A program made the position numbers and the translations under genes. This document shows, piece by piece, positions 1 to 8,300 of a stretch of DNA of 64,000 nt. Numbering within the stretch: position 1 is the stretch's first letter; the number at the start of each line of letters is the position of its first letter. Where the stretch lies: NCBI GenBank assembly GCA_965140555.1, contig OZ223259.1:2790001-2854000 (forward strand), in the 5' to 3' direction. Below the pieces are notes generated by a model that made no database searches, was not told the DNA's origin, and worked only from the letters and a program-made list of their open reading frames with translations. This DNA comes from UBA1351 sp965140555 (GTDB lineage: Bacteria; Bacillota; Clostridia; Lachnospirales; Vallitaleaceae).

Positions 1-823
1 TAATATAAGAATTAAGTGGCTCATAGAATTGATACGCTAAAAGTGCATTTGTATCCATAAATCGTGTTTGAATATTTCCATCTTTGGTTTCGACCATTTC
101 CTGGAATAAATCTGGTGACATGTTGCTTAAGGCATAGTCATCGTTATAGATAAGTTCTTCATCTAAAGACCCGAAAATATTTCCATCTTTGTCTATCATG
201 AGAACTTGTATATCCTCATTATTTAAACTAGGATAAATGATATCTTTTGTGAAAGAATAAGCGTTAAGGGAATAAAGTACAAACCCATAATAAGTGCCAT
301 TAGATCTTACTGATGCAGCAACACCTATGACAGGTTTACCATTTGCAGGTGCAACCTGTGGTTCTCCTATTTTAAGTTCTCCAGTTGGATTAGCGTCAAA
401 ATACTTATAGTAAACTGAATCAGTAAATTCTCGAGGTGTTTCGGTAAAAATACCTAATGAATCTAATGCTGCAATACCGGTGTCTGCTTGTGTTATTAAG
501 GTGTTATTAATGACACTGGAGGCTTCTTTAGGAACCTTAAGTTGATTCATTACTAATTCCACAGCATCTGTGTCAGTCAGATCATAGTTTTTGAAAAAGT
601 CTTGTATAACCTTATTATTTGCCGTTGCTTTTACCATACTTGCGTGATCATTTATAAAAATGTCAAAACTATTTGTTACGGTGTAGATTGAACTGTCTAA
701 TTCATTATAAGCTTGTTTGATATCGCTATTATCAATTTTAAGAATAAAATATGAAGAAATAATAAGAAGTGAAACGATTAAAATTACTGTTACCGGTAAA
801 AAGAATTTTTGAAATAGCTTCAT
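1..823 (-). CDS. Methyl-accepting chemotaxis protein, N-terminal part (runs off the window)
   Basis: The minus strand from 823 to base 1 is open for 274 codons, and the gene continues outside the window, so only the sensory half is seen. It opens with MKLFQKFFLPV and one strong membrane helix (about residues 8-28). A long extracellular segment follows, with double-Cache (dCache) features: VGVAAS-type strands near residue 165, a YYGFVLYSL strand and an MIDKDGNIFGS turn near residue 210. Such domains bind small ligands outside the cell and signal to a cytoplasmic methyl-accepting domain, which here would lie beyond base 1. The start is fixed by AAAAGGAGG six bases before ATG. A sensor histidine kinase or diguanylate cyclase with the same Cache domain cannot be excluded because the output domain is missing. 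Confidence 0.7.
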   Translation of the reverse strand, partial: MKLFQKFFLPVTVILIVSLLIISSYFILKIDNSDIKQAYNELDSSIYTVTNSFDIFINDHASMVKATANNKVIQDFFKNYDLTDTDAVELVMNQLKVPKEASSVINNTLITQADTGIAALDSLGIFTETPREFTDSVYYKYFDANPTGELKIGEPQVAPANGKPVIGVAASVRSNGTYYGFVLYSLNAYSFTKDIIYPSLNNEDIQVLMIDKDGNIFGSLDEELIYNDDYALSNMSPDLFQEMVETKDGNIQTRFMDTNALLAYQFYEPLNSYI

Positions 824-866
824 GGTTACCTCCTTTTTAATGATATGGGGTTATATTGGACGCATC

Positions 867-983
867 TGATTGAATGGGATTTTGGTTTTATAGACAAGAC
901 GCTAGAAACTTCTATTGACAGCAACGCAGTCTGTAGGAAAACAACAAATCATTAATCTTCTTATGAGCGTGTCAATGCACTAG
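867..983 (+). repeat. Dispersed repeat family 2, copy 1
   Basis: This noncoding stretch aligns by eye with the reverse complement of 61649-61790. Shared blocks in order are ATAGACAAGACGCTAGAA, ATTGACAGCAACG, GTAGGAAAAC, CAAATCATT and TTATGAGCGTG followed by CACTAG. This copy lacks about 16 internal bases that in the other copy form a small GATGCC/GGCATC hairpin. No open reading frame spans it. It lies just upstream of the chemoreceptor. Confidence 0.65.
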
Positions 984-1195
984 CTATAATAATGGGAAAG
1001 GATAAAAAGTGAAATGGGTAACCGAAAAGAGAAATAAGTTTATGTGTATCATAACTATAATAATTATAACAGATAATATCAGGCTATGTGTTACATAATT
1101 GTGAATATATTTCAGAAAATTCAAAATATTTTTCAGAATCTTTGAATACTATGAGTGTGTTTTACAGAATTTCATAGTTGAGAGAATGGATACTT

Positions 1196-1225
1196 TTGAC
1201 ACGCAAATCAATAGGTTGCTATAAT
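1196..1225 (+). promoter_or_regulatory. Orphan consensus-like promoter
   Basis: TTGACA (1196-1201) and TATAAT (1220-1225) are separated by 18 bases, a near-perfect sigma-A promoter. It points right into about 120 bases with no recognisable gene, then runs against the end of the convergent MarR gene. It could drive a short RNA or the tiny reading frame at 1265. Confidence 0.55.
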
Positions 1226-1264
1226 GGAAGGGGAGAGAACGATTAAGATTAAGGTATTCCAATA

Positions 1265-1339
1265 ATGGAGCATCTAAAGAAAGGCGAGGTGATGACGTCA
1301 GTTTATTCAATTTCTCAAGCATGGTTTATTGGCACCTGA
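1265..1339 (+). other. Possible very small ORF (24 codons) downstream of the orphan promoter
   Basis: ATG at 1265 opens 24 codons ending in TGA at 1339. An internal ATG at codon 10 follows GGCGAGGTG, a plausible ribosome-binding site, giving a 15-residue peptide beginning MTSVYSISQAW. I do not recognise it. It may be a leader peptide, the fossil 5' end of a lost gene, or nothing. It is the only coding potential I see in the gene-free stretch 824-1349. Confidence 0.15.
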
Positions 1340-1349
1340 ATAGAAGGAA

Positions 1350-1772
1350 CTACTGATGTGTGGCATATAAACGTGTGATTTTGTCACACATCGTTGAAAA
1401 GGCCCGTACTTCATCGTCATTGAGAGCTCCTTCAATGAGGTTTATAATCTCATTGCCAAACGCATCAACACGATCTAGAAAATCCTTGCCTTCCTGAGTT
1501 AGAAGGATGTTATAAGAACGTCGGTCCGTCTGTTTCCGTTCTTGAATAATATAGTGCTTCTCCAGCAAACGTTTCGTTACTTTGGAAATACCTGATTGTG
1601 AAATACCCCGCATTTCAGCCAGCTCCTTGGTTGTTTTGGAACCATGCTTATTTAATGTATCAAGGATATAATATTGAGCATTCGACACACCTTCTACATT
1701 GAACTGATTGGAATGGGAGACAATCATACATTGGAAAGGAATATAGTTTTTTTCGAGATCGTTGTTGCGCAT
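1350..1772 (-). CDS. MarR family transcriptional regulator
   Basis: A 140-residue winged-helix DNA-binding protein of typical MarR length. The recognition region around residues 45-75 (TTKELAEMRGISQSGISKVTKRL) is followed by the wing ERKQTDRRSYNILLTQEG, where the D-R-R motif is characteristic. MarR proteins bind as dimers to palindromes and usually release on binding small phenolic or toxic compounds or on oxidation. Start: AGGAGG seven bases before ATG; the site overlaps the stop codon of the upstream uvrA-like gene (11-base gap), so the two are cotranscribed. It is probably the repressor of that operon. The ligand cannot be told from sequence. Confidence 0.9.
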   Translation of the reverse strand: MRNNDLEKNYIPFQCMIVSHSNQFNVEGVSNAQYYILDTLNKHGSKTTKELAEMRGISQSGISKVTKRLLEKHYIIQERKQTDRRSYNILLTQEGKDFLDRVDAFGNEIINLIEGALNDDEVRAFSTMCDKITRLYATHQ

Positions 1773-1783
1773 GTGTGTACCTC

Positions 1784-4042
1784 CTAGTGATGGATATATT
1801 GGTTTAAGTAGTTTCCGGTTAATGAATTCGGACAGTGAATGATGTCTTTGGGTAATCCTGTGAAGATAATCTGACCGCCGTTCTGACCGGCATAAGGACC
1901 CATATCAATAATCCAGTCCGCTTCACAAATGATATCCAGGTTATGTTCAATGACAATAAGCGTTGACTGTTGTTCCAAAAGTTGATTCATGACACCGATT
2001 AATTGTTGGATATCTGCCATGTGTAAGCCGGTAGATGGTTCATCTAATACATAGAGTTGGCTAGGTTTATCTAATTCCAAAGCAAGTTTTACGCGCTGTA
2101 ATTCGCCACCGGAGAGTGTATTTAAAGGTTGACCGAGGGTAATGTAAGTGAGTCCGACATCTAACAGACCTTTTAAAACAGATAGAATGCTCTTTTCTTC
2201 AAAAAAATGAAAGGCTTCTATAATCGTCATATTTAAAATTTCAGCAATGTTTTTTCCTCTCACAAGATAGGTAAGAACTTCGTTTTTGTAGCGGTTTCCG
2301 TGGCAAGTTTCACAGTCGCTGACAACCGTATCCATAAATGCCAAATCCGTATAAATAGAGCCGAGGCCATGACAAGTAGGACAGGCACCATCAGAATTAA
2401 AACTAAATAAGGATATCGGAACATGGTTCTCTTTTCCAAACAGTTTTCGTATTTTATCAAAGATACCGGTGAACGTTGCAATATTCGAACGTTTGGAAGT
2501 TTGAATAGCTTTTTGGTCAATAAAAACGAGATCAGGATGTACGGTGGGTAAGATTCCATGAATCAGTGTACTTTTACCGGAACCTGCGACTCCTGTGACA
2601 ACAGTCATAACACCTTTTGGGATATCGACAGAAAGATTGCTGATATTATGTAAACTTGCATTTTGAATAGAAAGCCATCCTGTTGGTATACGGGTTGATG
2701 ATTTTAATTTTCCGGATAAAGAGAGGTGTTTTCCCGTAAGGGTTTGGCTGGCTTTTAGACCGTTCAAGTCTCCTTCGTACATGATGTGACCACCTTCAGT
2801 GCCGGCACCCGGTCCCATATCAACAATATGATCAGCAATCTTTATAATATCAGGGTCATGTTCAACAATCAATACTGTATTTCCTTTATCACGCAACAAC
2901 ATTAGGAGCTGAAGCATTCGGTTTATATCATGGGGATGAAGACCGATACTGGGTTCATCAAAGATATAGGTGAGGTCGGTTAAACTACTGCCAAGTTGAC
3001 TAACCATTTTTACCCGTTGCGATTCTCCACCTGAGAGGGTAGCGGTTTCACGGCTTAGACTTAGATATCCTAAACCGATGGATACCATGTGTTGGAGTTG
3101 TTGTGTAAGTTCTGAGACAATAGAGGAAACAAGAGGTGCATGGATTGATTGAACAAAACTTAACAAGTCACTGATTGGCATGTCGGAACAGGCGGCAATA
3201 TGGTGCCCATTTATTGTACACGATAAAACCTTTTCATTTAAACGTGCACCGTGACAGTGGGGACAGGTATGCTTTACAATAAAGGGCTTTATTTTCTCTT
3301 TGTAGCGAAGGGGCTCCCCATCCTCTTTCTTAATAAAACTGCGTTGAATACGTGGAAGGATTCCTTCATACATTGCTGTCTTGTGCCAATCGGGTGTTGG
3401 GTTTGTCACTTTGATTTCTTCGGAATAGAGAAGTAGATTCATTTCTTCTACCGTGTAGTCTTTAAGCTTTTTGTGGATATCAAAAAATCCTGAGTGTAGA
3501 TAACGTGTTAATCGCCAACCACCAGGTTCAAAAGTCGGAAACAAAACAGCACCTTCCACAAGTGACTTATTCAGATCCAGTAATTGCTCAATATCGATGC
3601 TTTGAACAGAGCCTAATCCTTCACAATAGTCACACATGCCCGTGGGACTATTGAATGAAAAAACATCAGAGTATCCGACAAAGGGTTCACCAATGCGAGA
3701 GAACAATAGGCGCAATAGAGAATAGCTATCGGTAATTGTTCCGACGGTTGAACGTGAGTTACCACGTAACGGTTTTTGATTAATAATAAAGGCTACCGAT
3801 AGATTTTCAATGGTATCAACATCAGGTTTTCCATAATGCGGCATACGATGACGTATAAAGCTTGTATAGGTTTCATTCAACTGTCGCTGAGATTCAGCCG
3901 CGATGGTATCAAAGACTAAGGAGGATTTTCCTGAACCGGAAACACCGGTGAATACAGTCAGCTTTTTTTTTGGTATTTGAAGACTTACGTTTTGAAGATT
4001 TCGAACTCTTGCGCCGGATACATGAATCCTATTATGTGACAT
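1784..4042 (-). CDS. UvrA2-like excinuclease ABC subunit A paralogue
   Basis: A 752-residue soluble protein with two ABC ATPase modules in the split arrangement of UvrA. Walker A motifs are TGVSGSGKSS (about residue 32) and TGVAGSGKST; signatures are LSGGESQRVK and LSGGELQRVK; Walker B motifs are IFDEPSIGLHP and VLDEPSTGLHM. CxxC zinc-finger pairs (CDYC, CPHC, CPTC, CETC) are present. It is about 190 residues shorter than canonical UvrA (about 940), matching the UvrA2/DrrC group that often accompanies resistance to DNA-binding drugs. UvrA proper recognises bulky DNA lesions with UvrB. Here the gene stands alone with a MarR regulator, which argues for an inducible protection role rather than housekeeping repair. 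GAGG ahead of ATG sets the start. Confidence 0.88.
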   Translation of the reverse strand: MSHNRIHVSGARVRNLQNVSLQIPKKKLTVFTGVSGSGKSSLVFDTIAAESQRQLNETYTSFIRHRMPHYGKPDVDTIENLSVAFIINQKPLRGNSRSTVGTITDSYSLLRLLFSRIGEPFVGYSDVFSFNSPTGMCDYCEGLGSVQSIDIEQLLDLNKSLVEGAVLFPTFEPGGWRLTRYLHSGFFDIHKKLKDYTVEEMNLLLYSEEIKVTNPTPDWHKTAMYEGILPRIQRSFIKKEDGEPLRYKEKIKPFIVKHTCPHCHGARLNEKVLSCTINGHHIAACSDMPISDLLSFVQSIHAPLVSSIVSELTQQLQHMVSIGLGYLSLSRETATLSGGESQRVKMVSQLGSSLTDLTYIFDEPSIGLHPHDINRMLQLLMLLRDKGNTVLIVEHDPDIIKIADHIVDMGPGAGTEGGHIMYEGDLNGLKASQTLTGKHLSLSGKLKSSTRIPTGWLSIQNASLHNISNLSVDIPKGVMTVVTGVAGSGKSTLIHGILPTVHPDLVFIDQKAIQTSKRSNIATFTGIFDKIRKLFGKENHVPISLFSFNSDGACPTCHGLGSIYTDLAFMDTVVSDCETCHGNRYKNEVLTYLVRGKNIAEILNMTIIEAFHFFEEKSILSVLKGLLDVGLTYITLGQPLNTLSGGELQRVKLALELDKPSQLYVLDEPSTGLHMADIQQLIGVMNQLLEQQSTLIVIEHNLDIICEADWIIDMGPYAGQNGGQIIFTGLPKDIIHCPNSLTGNYLNQYIHH

Positions 4043-4065
4043 ATAATGACCTCGCTATTCTTGTG

Positions 4066-4104
4066 TGTAGGAAAATTATCACTATTTTTATATGAGCGTG
4101 TTAA
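4066..4104 (+). repeat. Dispersed repeat family 2, short fragment
   Basis: TGTAGGAAAA, an AT-rich spacer and then TATGAGCGTGTTAAT match in order the 3' half of the repeats at 867-983 and 61649-61790. Only about 40 bases match, so this is a fragment or a chance partial match. It lies in the uvrA-like/GH120 divergent intergenic region. Confidence 0.35.
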
Positions 4105-4302
4105 TAGATGAGTGGGTTAACTAAATAATATCGTATCACGATCACTATGTTATTTCAAGGAGAATATGGAGTTGAATACATCAGTTCAAAAGATGCAATA
4201 AATTCACATTTTCTCTTTTAAAATACGTGCTACAATGAATAAGAGTAATAGACTGATGAACAGAATTAGCATACTAGACAGGAAGAAAGAGGAGAATATT
4301 AT

Positions 4303-6327
4303 ATGGAATATCATGTATCAATACAAGGTTGTGACCAAGATAAGGGAACGCTAGATAAGCCTTTCCGTTCGATAACGCGTGCTGCTAATTTAGCAATGGC
4401 GGGGGATACAGTTATTGTTCATAGTGGGGTGTATCGGGAGTGTGTTAATCCTGTTAATGGAGGGACAGCGGAGCACCGAATTGTATACCGATCAGCAGGT
4501 GATGGTGAGGTTGTCATTACCGGAGCGGAAAGAATATCGGACTGGACAGATGAAGGAGATAACGTTTGGAAAACAGAGGTACCCAATACATTATTTAACG
4601 ATCGTAACCCTTATAAAGAAGCACTAAGTGGTGATTGGCTTTTTGACGGGGCGTTCACCGTGCATCTGGGGGATGTGTATCTGGACTACAAATCCCTGTA
4701 TGAGTGTGAGAGTCTGGATAAAGTGCGTCACCCTGAAGTATGGTCAGGAGCCAAGTATCCACAAGAGTCTCTGCTGAAATGGTACGCCGAAGTCGGTTCG
4801 GCAACAACGGTCATCTGGGCGAATTTTGGAGGAAAAGATCCGCGTCAGGAGAATGTAGAAATTAATGTGCGTCCCTACTGCTTCTGGCCTGAAACACCGG
4901 GGTTAAACTATATAACCGTCAGTGGATTTACCCTACGTCAAGCCTCACCCCAATGGGCACCGCCAACGGATTACCAAGAAGGGTTAATAGGTCCTCATTG
5001 GAGTAAGGGATGGGTTATTGAGAACAACCATATTAGTGAATCCAAAAGTGTTGGTATAAGTCTTGGAACAGCGAAGGGAACGGGACATACCAAGTACTCA
5101 GGCAAGCATATGAAAGGTGGAACCCAACGGGAGCAAGAGGTTATTTTACAGGCGCTACGGGATGGATGGGATAAAGAAACAGTCGGTAGTCATGTTGTTC
5201 GCGACAACGTTATCCATGATTGTGAACAAGCCGGTATCGTCGGACATATGGGTGGTGCTTTCAGCCGTATTGCTAGAAACCATATCTATAATTGCCATCA
5301 TAAAAAGCTTCGACATGGTGCCGAAGTAGCCGGTATTAAGCTTCATGCATCGTTGGATACTCAATTGAGCGAGAATAGGATATACAGTTGTTATCGTGGT
5401 GTATGGCTAGACTGGCAGGCACAAGGAACCCGAATAAGTCGGAATGTATTTTTTGACAATACATCAGAGGATCTTTTTGTAGAAGTATGCCACGGACCAT
5501 ATATGGTGGATCATAATCTATTCCTCTCGGCGATGAATTTTAGAAATATGGCACAAGGTGGAGCCTTTGTACACAACTTATTTACCGGACGATTTGTAGT
5601 ACGTTCTGAAATTACTCGAACGACACCGTATCACTTCCCTCATGAAACGGCTATGGCAGGCTACTCCAACATTACCGGTGGTGATGATCGATATTATAAC
5701 AATATCTTTATCGGTGACGGAGAAACAGAAAAAGAACCGATTCCGATTACCTTCTTTGAACATCTTCCACTTAAGCCAAGAGATGAAGTAGATGACGATG
5801 GGAAGGCTGTTATGGACGGTGTGCCGGATAATTCCATATGCTACCTACATCCGATTGGTTTAGGGGCTTATAATAAGCATCCCAATGCATCGGATAAACA
5901 GTGGTGGGAATATACGAAAGAAGAGATTGCAGCCTTAGGTGATGACGCAAAGGATATCTTTATCGGTAATGCGGTTCTTCCTGTTGCCATGGGTGGGAAT
6001 GTATACATGAATCATGCCTGTGCAAGTACCCATGAATCGGAAGCGAAGCATTACAATGAGAAAGGGATTACAGTGCACGTAGATCCGACGCATGGCAAGG
6101 TGGAGGTTCAAATAACGGAACCTACATTACTGCGTGGGCAATCACCGATGCAGATTGGAACGAATCTACTGGGCAAGACCTATCATGCGGATATGCGTTA
6201 TGAACATGGCGACGGTTCTTCCTATCACTTTGACACGGACTTTTATGGTAGAAAAAGACCGGATGCCCATGTGACTCCTGGACCTTTTGAATACAATGAA
6301 GAAGAGGCGAAAATCATACGCTTATAA
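4303..6327 (+). CDS. GH120 beta-xylosidase (right-handed beta-helix)
   Basis: A 674-residue cytoplasmic glycosidase resembling Thermoanaerobacterium XylC, the founding GH120 enzyme, which removes xylose from the ends of xylo-oligosaccharides. The N-terminus (SIQGCDQDKGTLDKPFRSI, AMAGDTVIVHSGVYRE) is the DUF1565-type opening of a beta-helix. The segments WLDWQAQGTR and LFVEVCHGPYMVDHN match the XylC active site as I remember it; the first Asp (residue 370) corresponds to the nucleophile and the Glu (residue 394) to the acid/base. No signal peptide, so it acts on imported substrate. A weak TACAAT -10 lies at 4231. Start: ATG 4303 after GAGGAG. The neighbouring MarR is probably unrelated; the GH31/GH27 genes 8 kb away may share the pathway. 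GH120 identity is from recall of the family. Confidence 0.88.
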   Translation: MEYHVSIQGCDQDKGTLDKPFRSITRAANLAMAGDTVIVHSGVYRECVNPVNGGTAEHRIVYRSAGDGEVVITGAERISDWTDEGDNVWKTEVPNTLFNDRNPYKEALSGDWLFDGAFTVHLGDVYLDYKSLYECESLDKVRHPEVWSGAKYPQESLLKWYAEVGSATTVIWANFGGKDPRQENVEINVRPYCFWPETPGLNYITVSGFTLRQASPQWAPPTDYQEGLIGPHWSKGWVIENNHISESKSVGISLGTAKGTGHTKYSGKHMKGGTQREQEVILQALRDGWDKETVGSHVVRDNVIHDCEQAGIVGHMGGAFSRIARNHIYNCHHKKLRHGAEVAGIKLHASLDTQLSENRIYSCYRGVWLDWQAQGTRISRNVFFDNTSEDLFVEVCHGPYMVDHNLFLSAMNFRNMAQGGAFVHNLFTGRFVVRSEITRTTPYHFPHETAMAGYSNITGGDDRYYNNIFIGDGETEKEPIPITFFEHLPLKPRDEVDDDGKAVMDGVPDNSICYLHPIGLGAYNKHPNASDKQWWEYTKEEIAALGDDAKDIFIGNAVLPVAMGGNVYMNHACASTHESEAKHYNEKGITVHVDPTHGKVEVQITEPTLLRGQSPMQIGTNLLGKTYHADMRYEHGDGSSYHFDTDFYGRKRPDAHVTPGPFEYNEEEAKIIRL

Positions 6328-6336
6328 ATAGAAAGC

Positions 6337-6394
6337 TTGACTTATTAATACGAATAGCGTACTATATGACTTAAAAGTACGCTATTCGTATTAA
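6337..6394 (+). promoter_or_regulatory. Promoter embedded in a perfect 18-bp inverted repeat (marR operator candidate)
   Basis: TTGACT (6337-6342) and TACTAT (6360-6365), 17 bases apart, form a promoter for the MarR gene. Overlapping it, the 18-base arm at 6345-6362 is repeated perfectly inverted at 6377-6394, ending directly before the GGAGG of the next gene. A repressor bound here would cover the -10 and the transcription start. The RNA would carry only the right arm, so this is more likely a protein-binding site than an attenuator. No T-run follows, arguing against a terminator. Confidence 0.65.
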
Positions 6395-6406
6395 ATGGAG
6401 GTGGCT

Positions 6407-6838
6407 ATGACCAAAATAGCGGATATAAATGAATTCAATAGGTTATGGCATAGGGTTGGAAGCCAATTGAGAGAAGAAATGTATAAGTCGGACTATGCGA
6501 CCATTAATCGTTTGACCATGATAGACTTAAGTCTTTTGCAAACCATTGAGGAACAACCCAACCTTATTTTTAAAGATATATGTCGTACCCTTGGTATTCC
6601 AAAGAGTACCTTGACGAGTGCCGTGAATCGTCTTGAAAAAAAGGGCTATGTTAAACGCAAAGCACTACAAAAGGATATGAGGAAGTATGGTTTGGAGTTG
6701 ACGGAGATGGGGAAACAAGCCCAAAGGGAACACATTATGACAGAAAATGTTGTGTTTGGTAATTTACTGGATGGGTTGAGTGATGCAGAAGTGCAGCAAC
6801 TCCTTTTTTTATTTGAGAAGGGAACGAAGGGGCTTTGA
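6407..6838 (+). CDS. MarR family transcriptional regulator
   Basis: A 143-residue winged-helix repressor. The helix-turn-helix is around residues 55-80 (FKDICRTLGIPKSTLTSAVNRLEKKGYV), followed by the wing with KDMRKYGLELTEMGK. An earlier in-frame ATG at 6395 has no ribosome-binding site, whereas GGAGG (6397-6401) sits correctly before ATG 6407, so the shorter form is chosen. It is followed after about 50 bases by the hydrolase-acetyltransferase fusion, with which it probably forms an operon. The perfect inverted repeat over its own promoter suggests autorepression. The inducer is unknown. Confidence 0.9.
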   Translation: MTKIADINEFNRLWHRVGSQLREEMYKSDYATINRLTMIDLSLLQTIEEQPNLIFKDICRTLGIPKSTLTSAVNRLEKKGYVKRKALQKDMRKYGLELTEMGKQAQREHIMTENVVFGNLLDGLSDAEVQQLLFLFEKGTKGL

Positions 6839-6887
6839 TAAATCGGTCATTGTGTAAACGAGGAGTCGTTATTAGGAGGCAAATACC

Positions 6888-8180
6888 ATGAAATATGTGT
6901 ATAGAGAAGGCTATCAAATAGGCGTGATACAAGTGGGTGATAAATCTCAGAAACCGATTTTAATTATCGGAAGTGCTCTATATTATCCGAGATTGTTTGA
7001 CAAGGATATATACAAGACATTAAATCTTGTCTTTATAGATCATAGAGGTTTTTTGAAACCGGAGCAAGAGAACAGGTATCGTCTGGATGCTATTGTGGAG
7101 GATATAGAGGCGGTAAGGATAGCGTGTCAGTTTAATTCTTTTTATATTTTGGGACATTCCGGGCATGGCTTTATGGCCATGGCATATGCACAAAAGTATT
7201 CAGAGCATGTAGACGGTTTAATTCTTTCGAATTTGGCGCCAACAAATTCAGAAGAACGACAAAAGAAAAGTATTGCCTTTTTCGAAAAAGAAGCGTCTGC
7301 TGAGCGAAAGACATTCTTTGAAAAAGAAATTGCAAAACTACCCTTAGATATTGAAGGAGATCCTAAGCATCGATTCTCCCACATGAACATCCGTATGCAG
7401 GCGCATAGCTTTTACGATTATACTTATGATGGGGCCTATCTTTGGGAAGGTGTCTATAATAATATGGAAGCATTGGATTATTTGTGGGGAACGGCTTTTG
7501 CAGAATTTGATACGGCATCCTTTATGCGCACTTTTGATAAGCCGATCTTATTGCTTCTTGGGGATTATGATTTTCTTGTTGGTCCTGTCGATTTATGGAC
7601 ACCGATGACGCAATCCGGTCATATTCAGTTGCATCGATTCCGACAAAGCGGACACAACCCCATGCTTGAGGAACCTCTTGAATATTGTAGAGTATTGGAG
7701 TCTTTTATTAGGGAAGATGAGGCAGATATATCCATTACCTATGCAAAAAAAGAGAATCTTACGTCATGGATGGCTATGATAGACCGTGTAAAGCATATTT
7801 TTCCCGGGCTCGAAACAGAGGAAAGAATAGCCACATATAAGGAAAATGTTGAGAAGACGATAAATGATAATAGGGCAATATGTGCCTTGTCAGGAGAACA
7901 GGTGGTAGGTATTCTTCTCTTTTCGACCGAAGATAATATGTTGAGTTGTATGGCAGTAGACCCAAACTTTAGAAGGAAGCATATTGCCTTTCGTATGTTT
8001 CAGTTGATGCTGGAACGAATGGATAGAGAAAGACCGATTGTTCTGGAAACTTTTAGAAGGGATGATGAGCGAGGCATTGCACCTCGTGCGTTTTATAAGA
8101 CCTTGGGTTTTGAAGAAGGGGAAGAATGTTTCTTTGATGATATAGATCCGGTGCAGCGCTTTTATTTAAGGCAATGGTAG
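6888..8180 (+). CDS. Alpha/beta hydrolase fused to a GNAT N-acetyltransferase
   Basis: A 430-residue two-domain protein. Residues 1-275 form an alpha/beta hydrolase with a full triad: nucleophile Ser91 in GHSGHG, Asp228 in LLGDYDFLVGP and His256 in QSGHNPM. A long lid region (about 125-205) separates strand motifs. Residues about 285-430 form a GNAT acetyltransferase fold, with the acetyl-CoA segment CMAVDPNFRRKHIAFRMFQ and the C-terminal AFYKTLGFEEGEECFF strand. The usual glycine of the pyrophosphate loop is replaced (RRKHIA), so acetyl-CoA binding may be weakened. TTAGGAGG precedes ATG. The substrate is unknown; linkage to a MarR repressor suggests modification or breakdown of a toxic small molecule. 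Both domain calls are firm; the joint function is inferred. Confidence 0.82.
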   Translation: MKYVYREGYQIGVIQVGDKSQKPILIIGSALYYPRLFDKDIYKTLNLVFIDHRGFLKPEQENRYRLDAIVEDIEAVRIACQFNSFYILGHSGHGFMAMAYAQKYSEHVDGLILSNLAPTNSEERQKKSIAFFEKEASAERKTFFEKEIAKLPLDIEGDPKHRFSHMNIRMQAHSFYDYTYDGAYLWEGVYNNMEALDYLWGTAFAEFDTASFMRTFDKPILLLLGDYDFLVGPVDLWTPMTQSGHIQLHRFRQSGHNPMLEEPLEYCRVLESFIREDEADISITYAKKENLTSWMAMIDRVKHIFPGLETEERIATYKENVEKTINDNRAICALSGEQVVGILLFSTEDNMLSCMAVDPNFRRKHIAFRMFQLMLERMDRERPIVLETFRRDDERGIAPRAFYKTLGFEEGEECFFDDIDPVQRFYLRQW

Positions 8181-8196
8181 TAGCATTTTAGTAAAG

Positions 8197-8250
8197 AGTG
8201 ATCGACTCGTCAATGAAGGCACCTGTCTTATTTGATGAGTCGATCACTTT
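8197..8250 (+). terminator. Rho-independent terminator after the hydrolase-GNAT gene
   Basis: AGTGATCGACTC (8197-8208) pairs perfectly with GAGTCGATCACT (8237-8248), with further pairing inside the loop, followed by TTT. It lies between convergent genes and could work in both directions. Confidence 0.7.
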
Positions 8251-8300
8251 TAAGTGAGAGCATAGAGGATCTGAAAATCGAATGCAAAGAATAGAAGGCA

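Noticed and set aside
1191..1215. Similarity of TACTTTTGACACGCAAATCA to the right end of the hairpin element
   Set aside because: No left end is present within 200 bp, and the sequence is fully explained as a -35 region.
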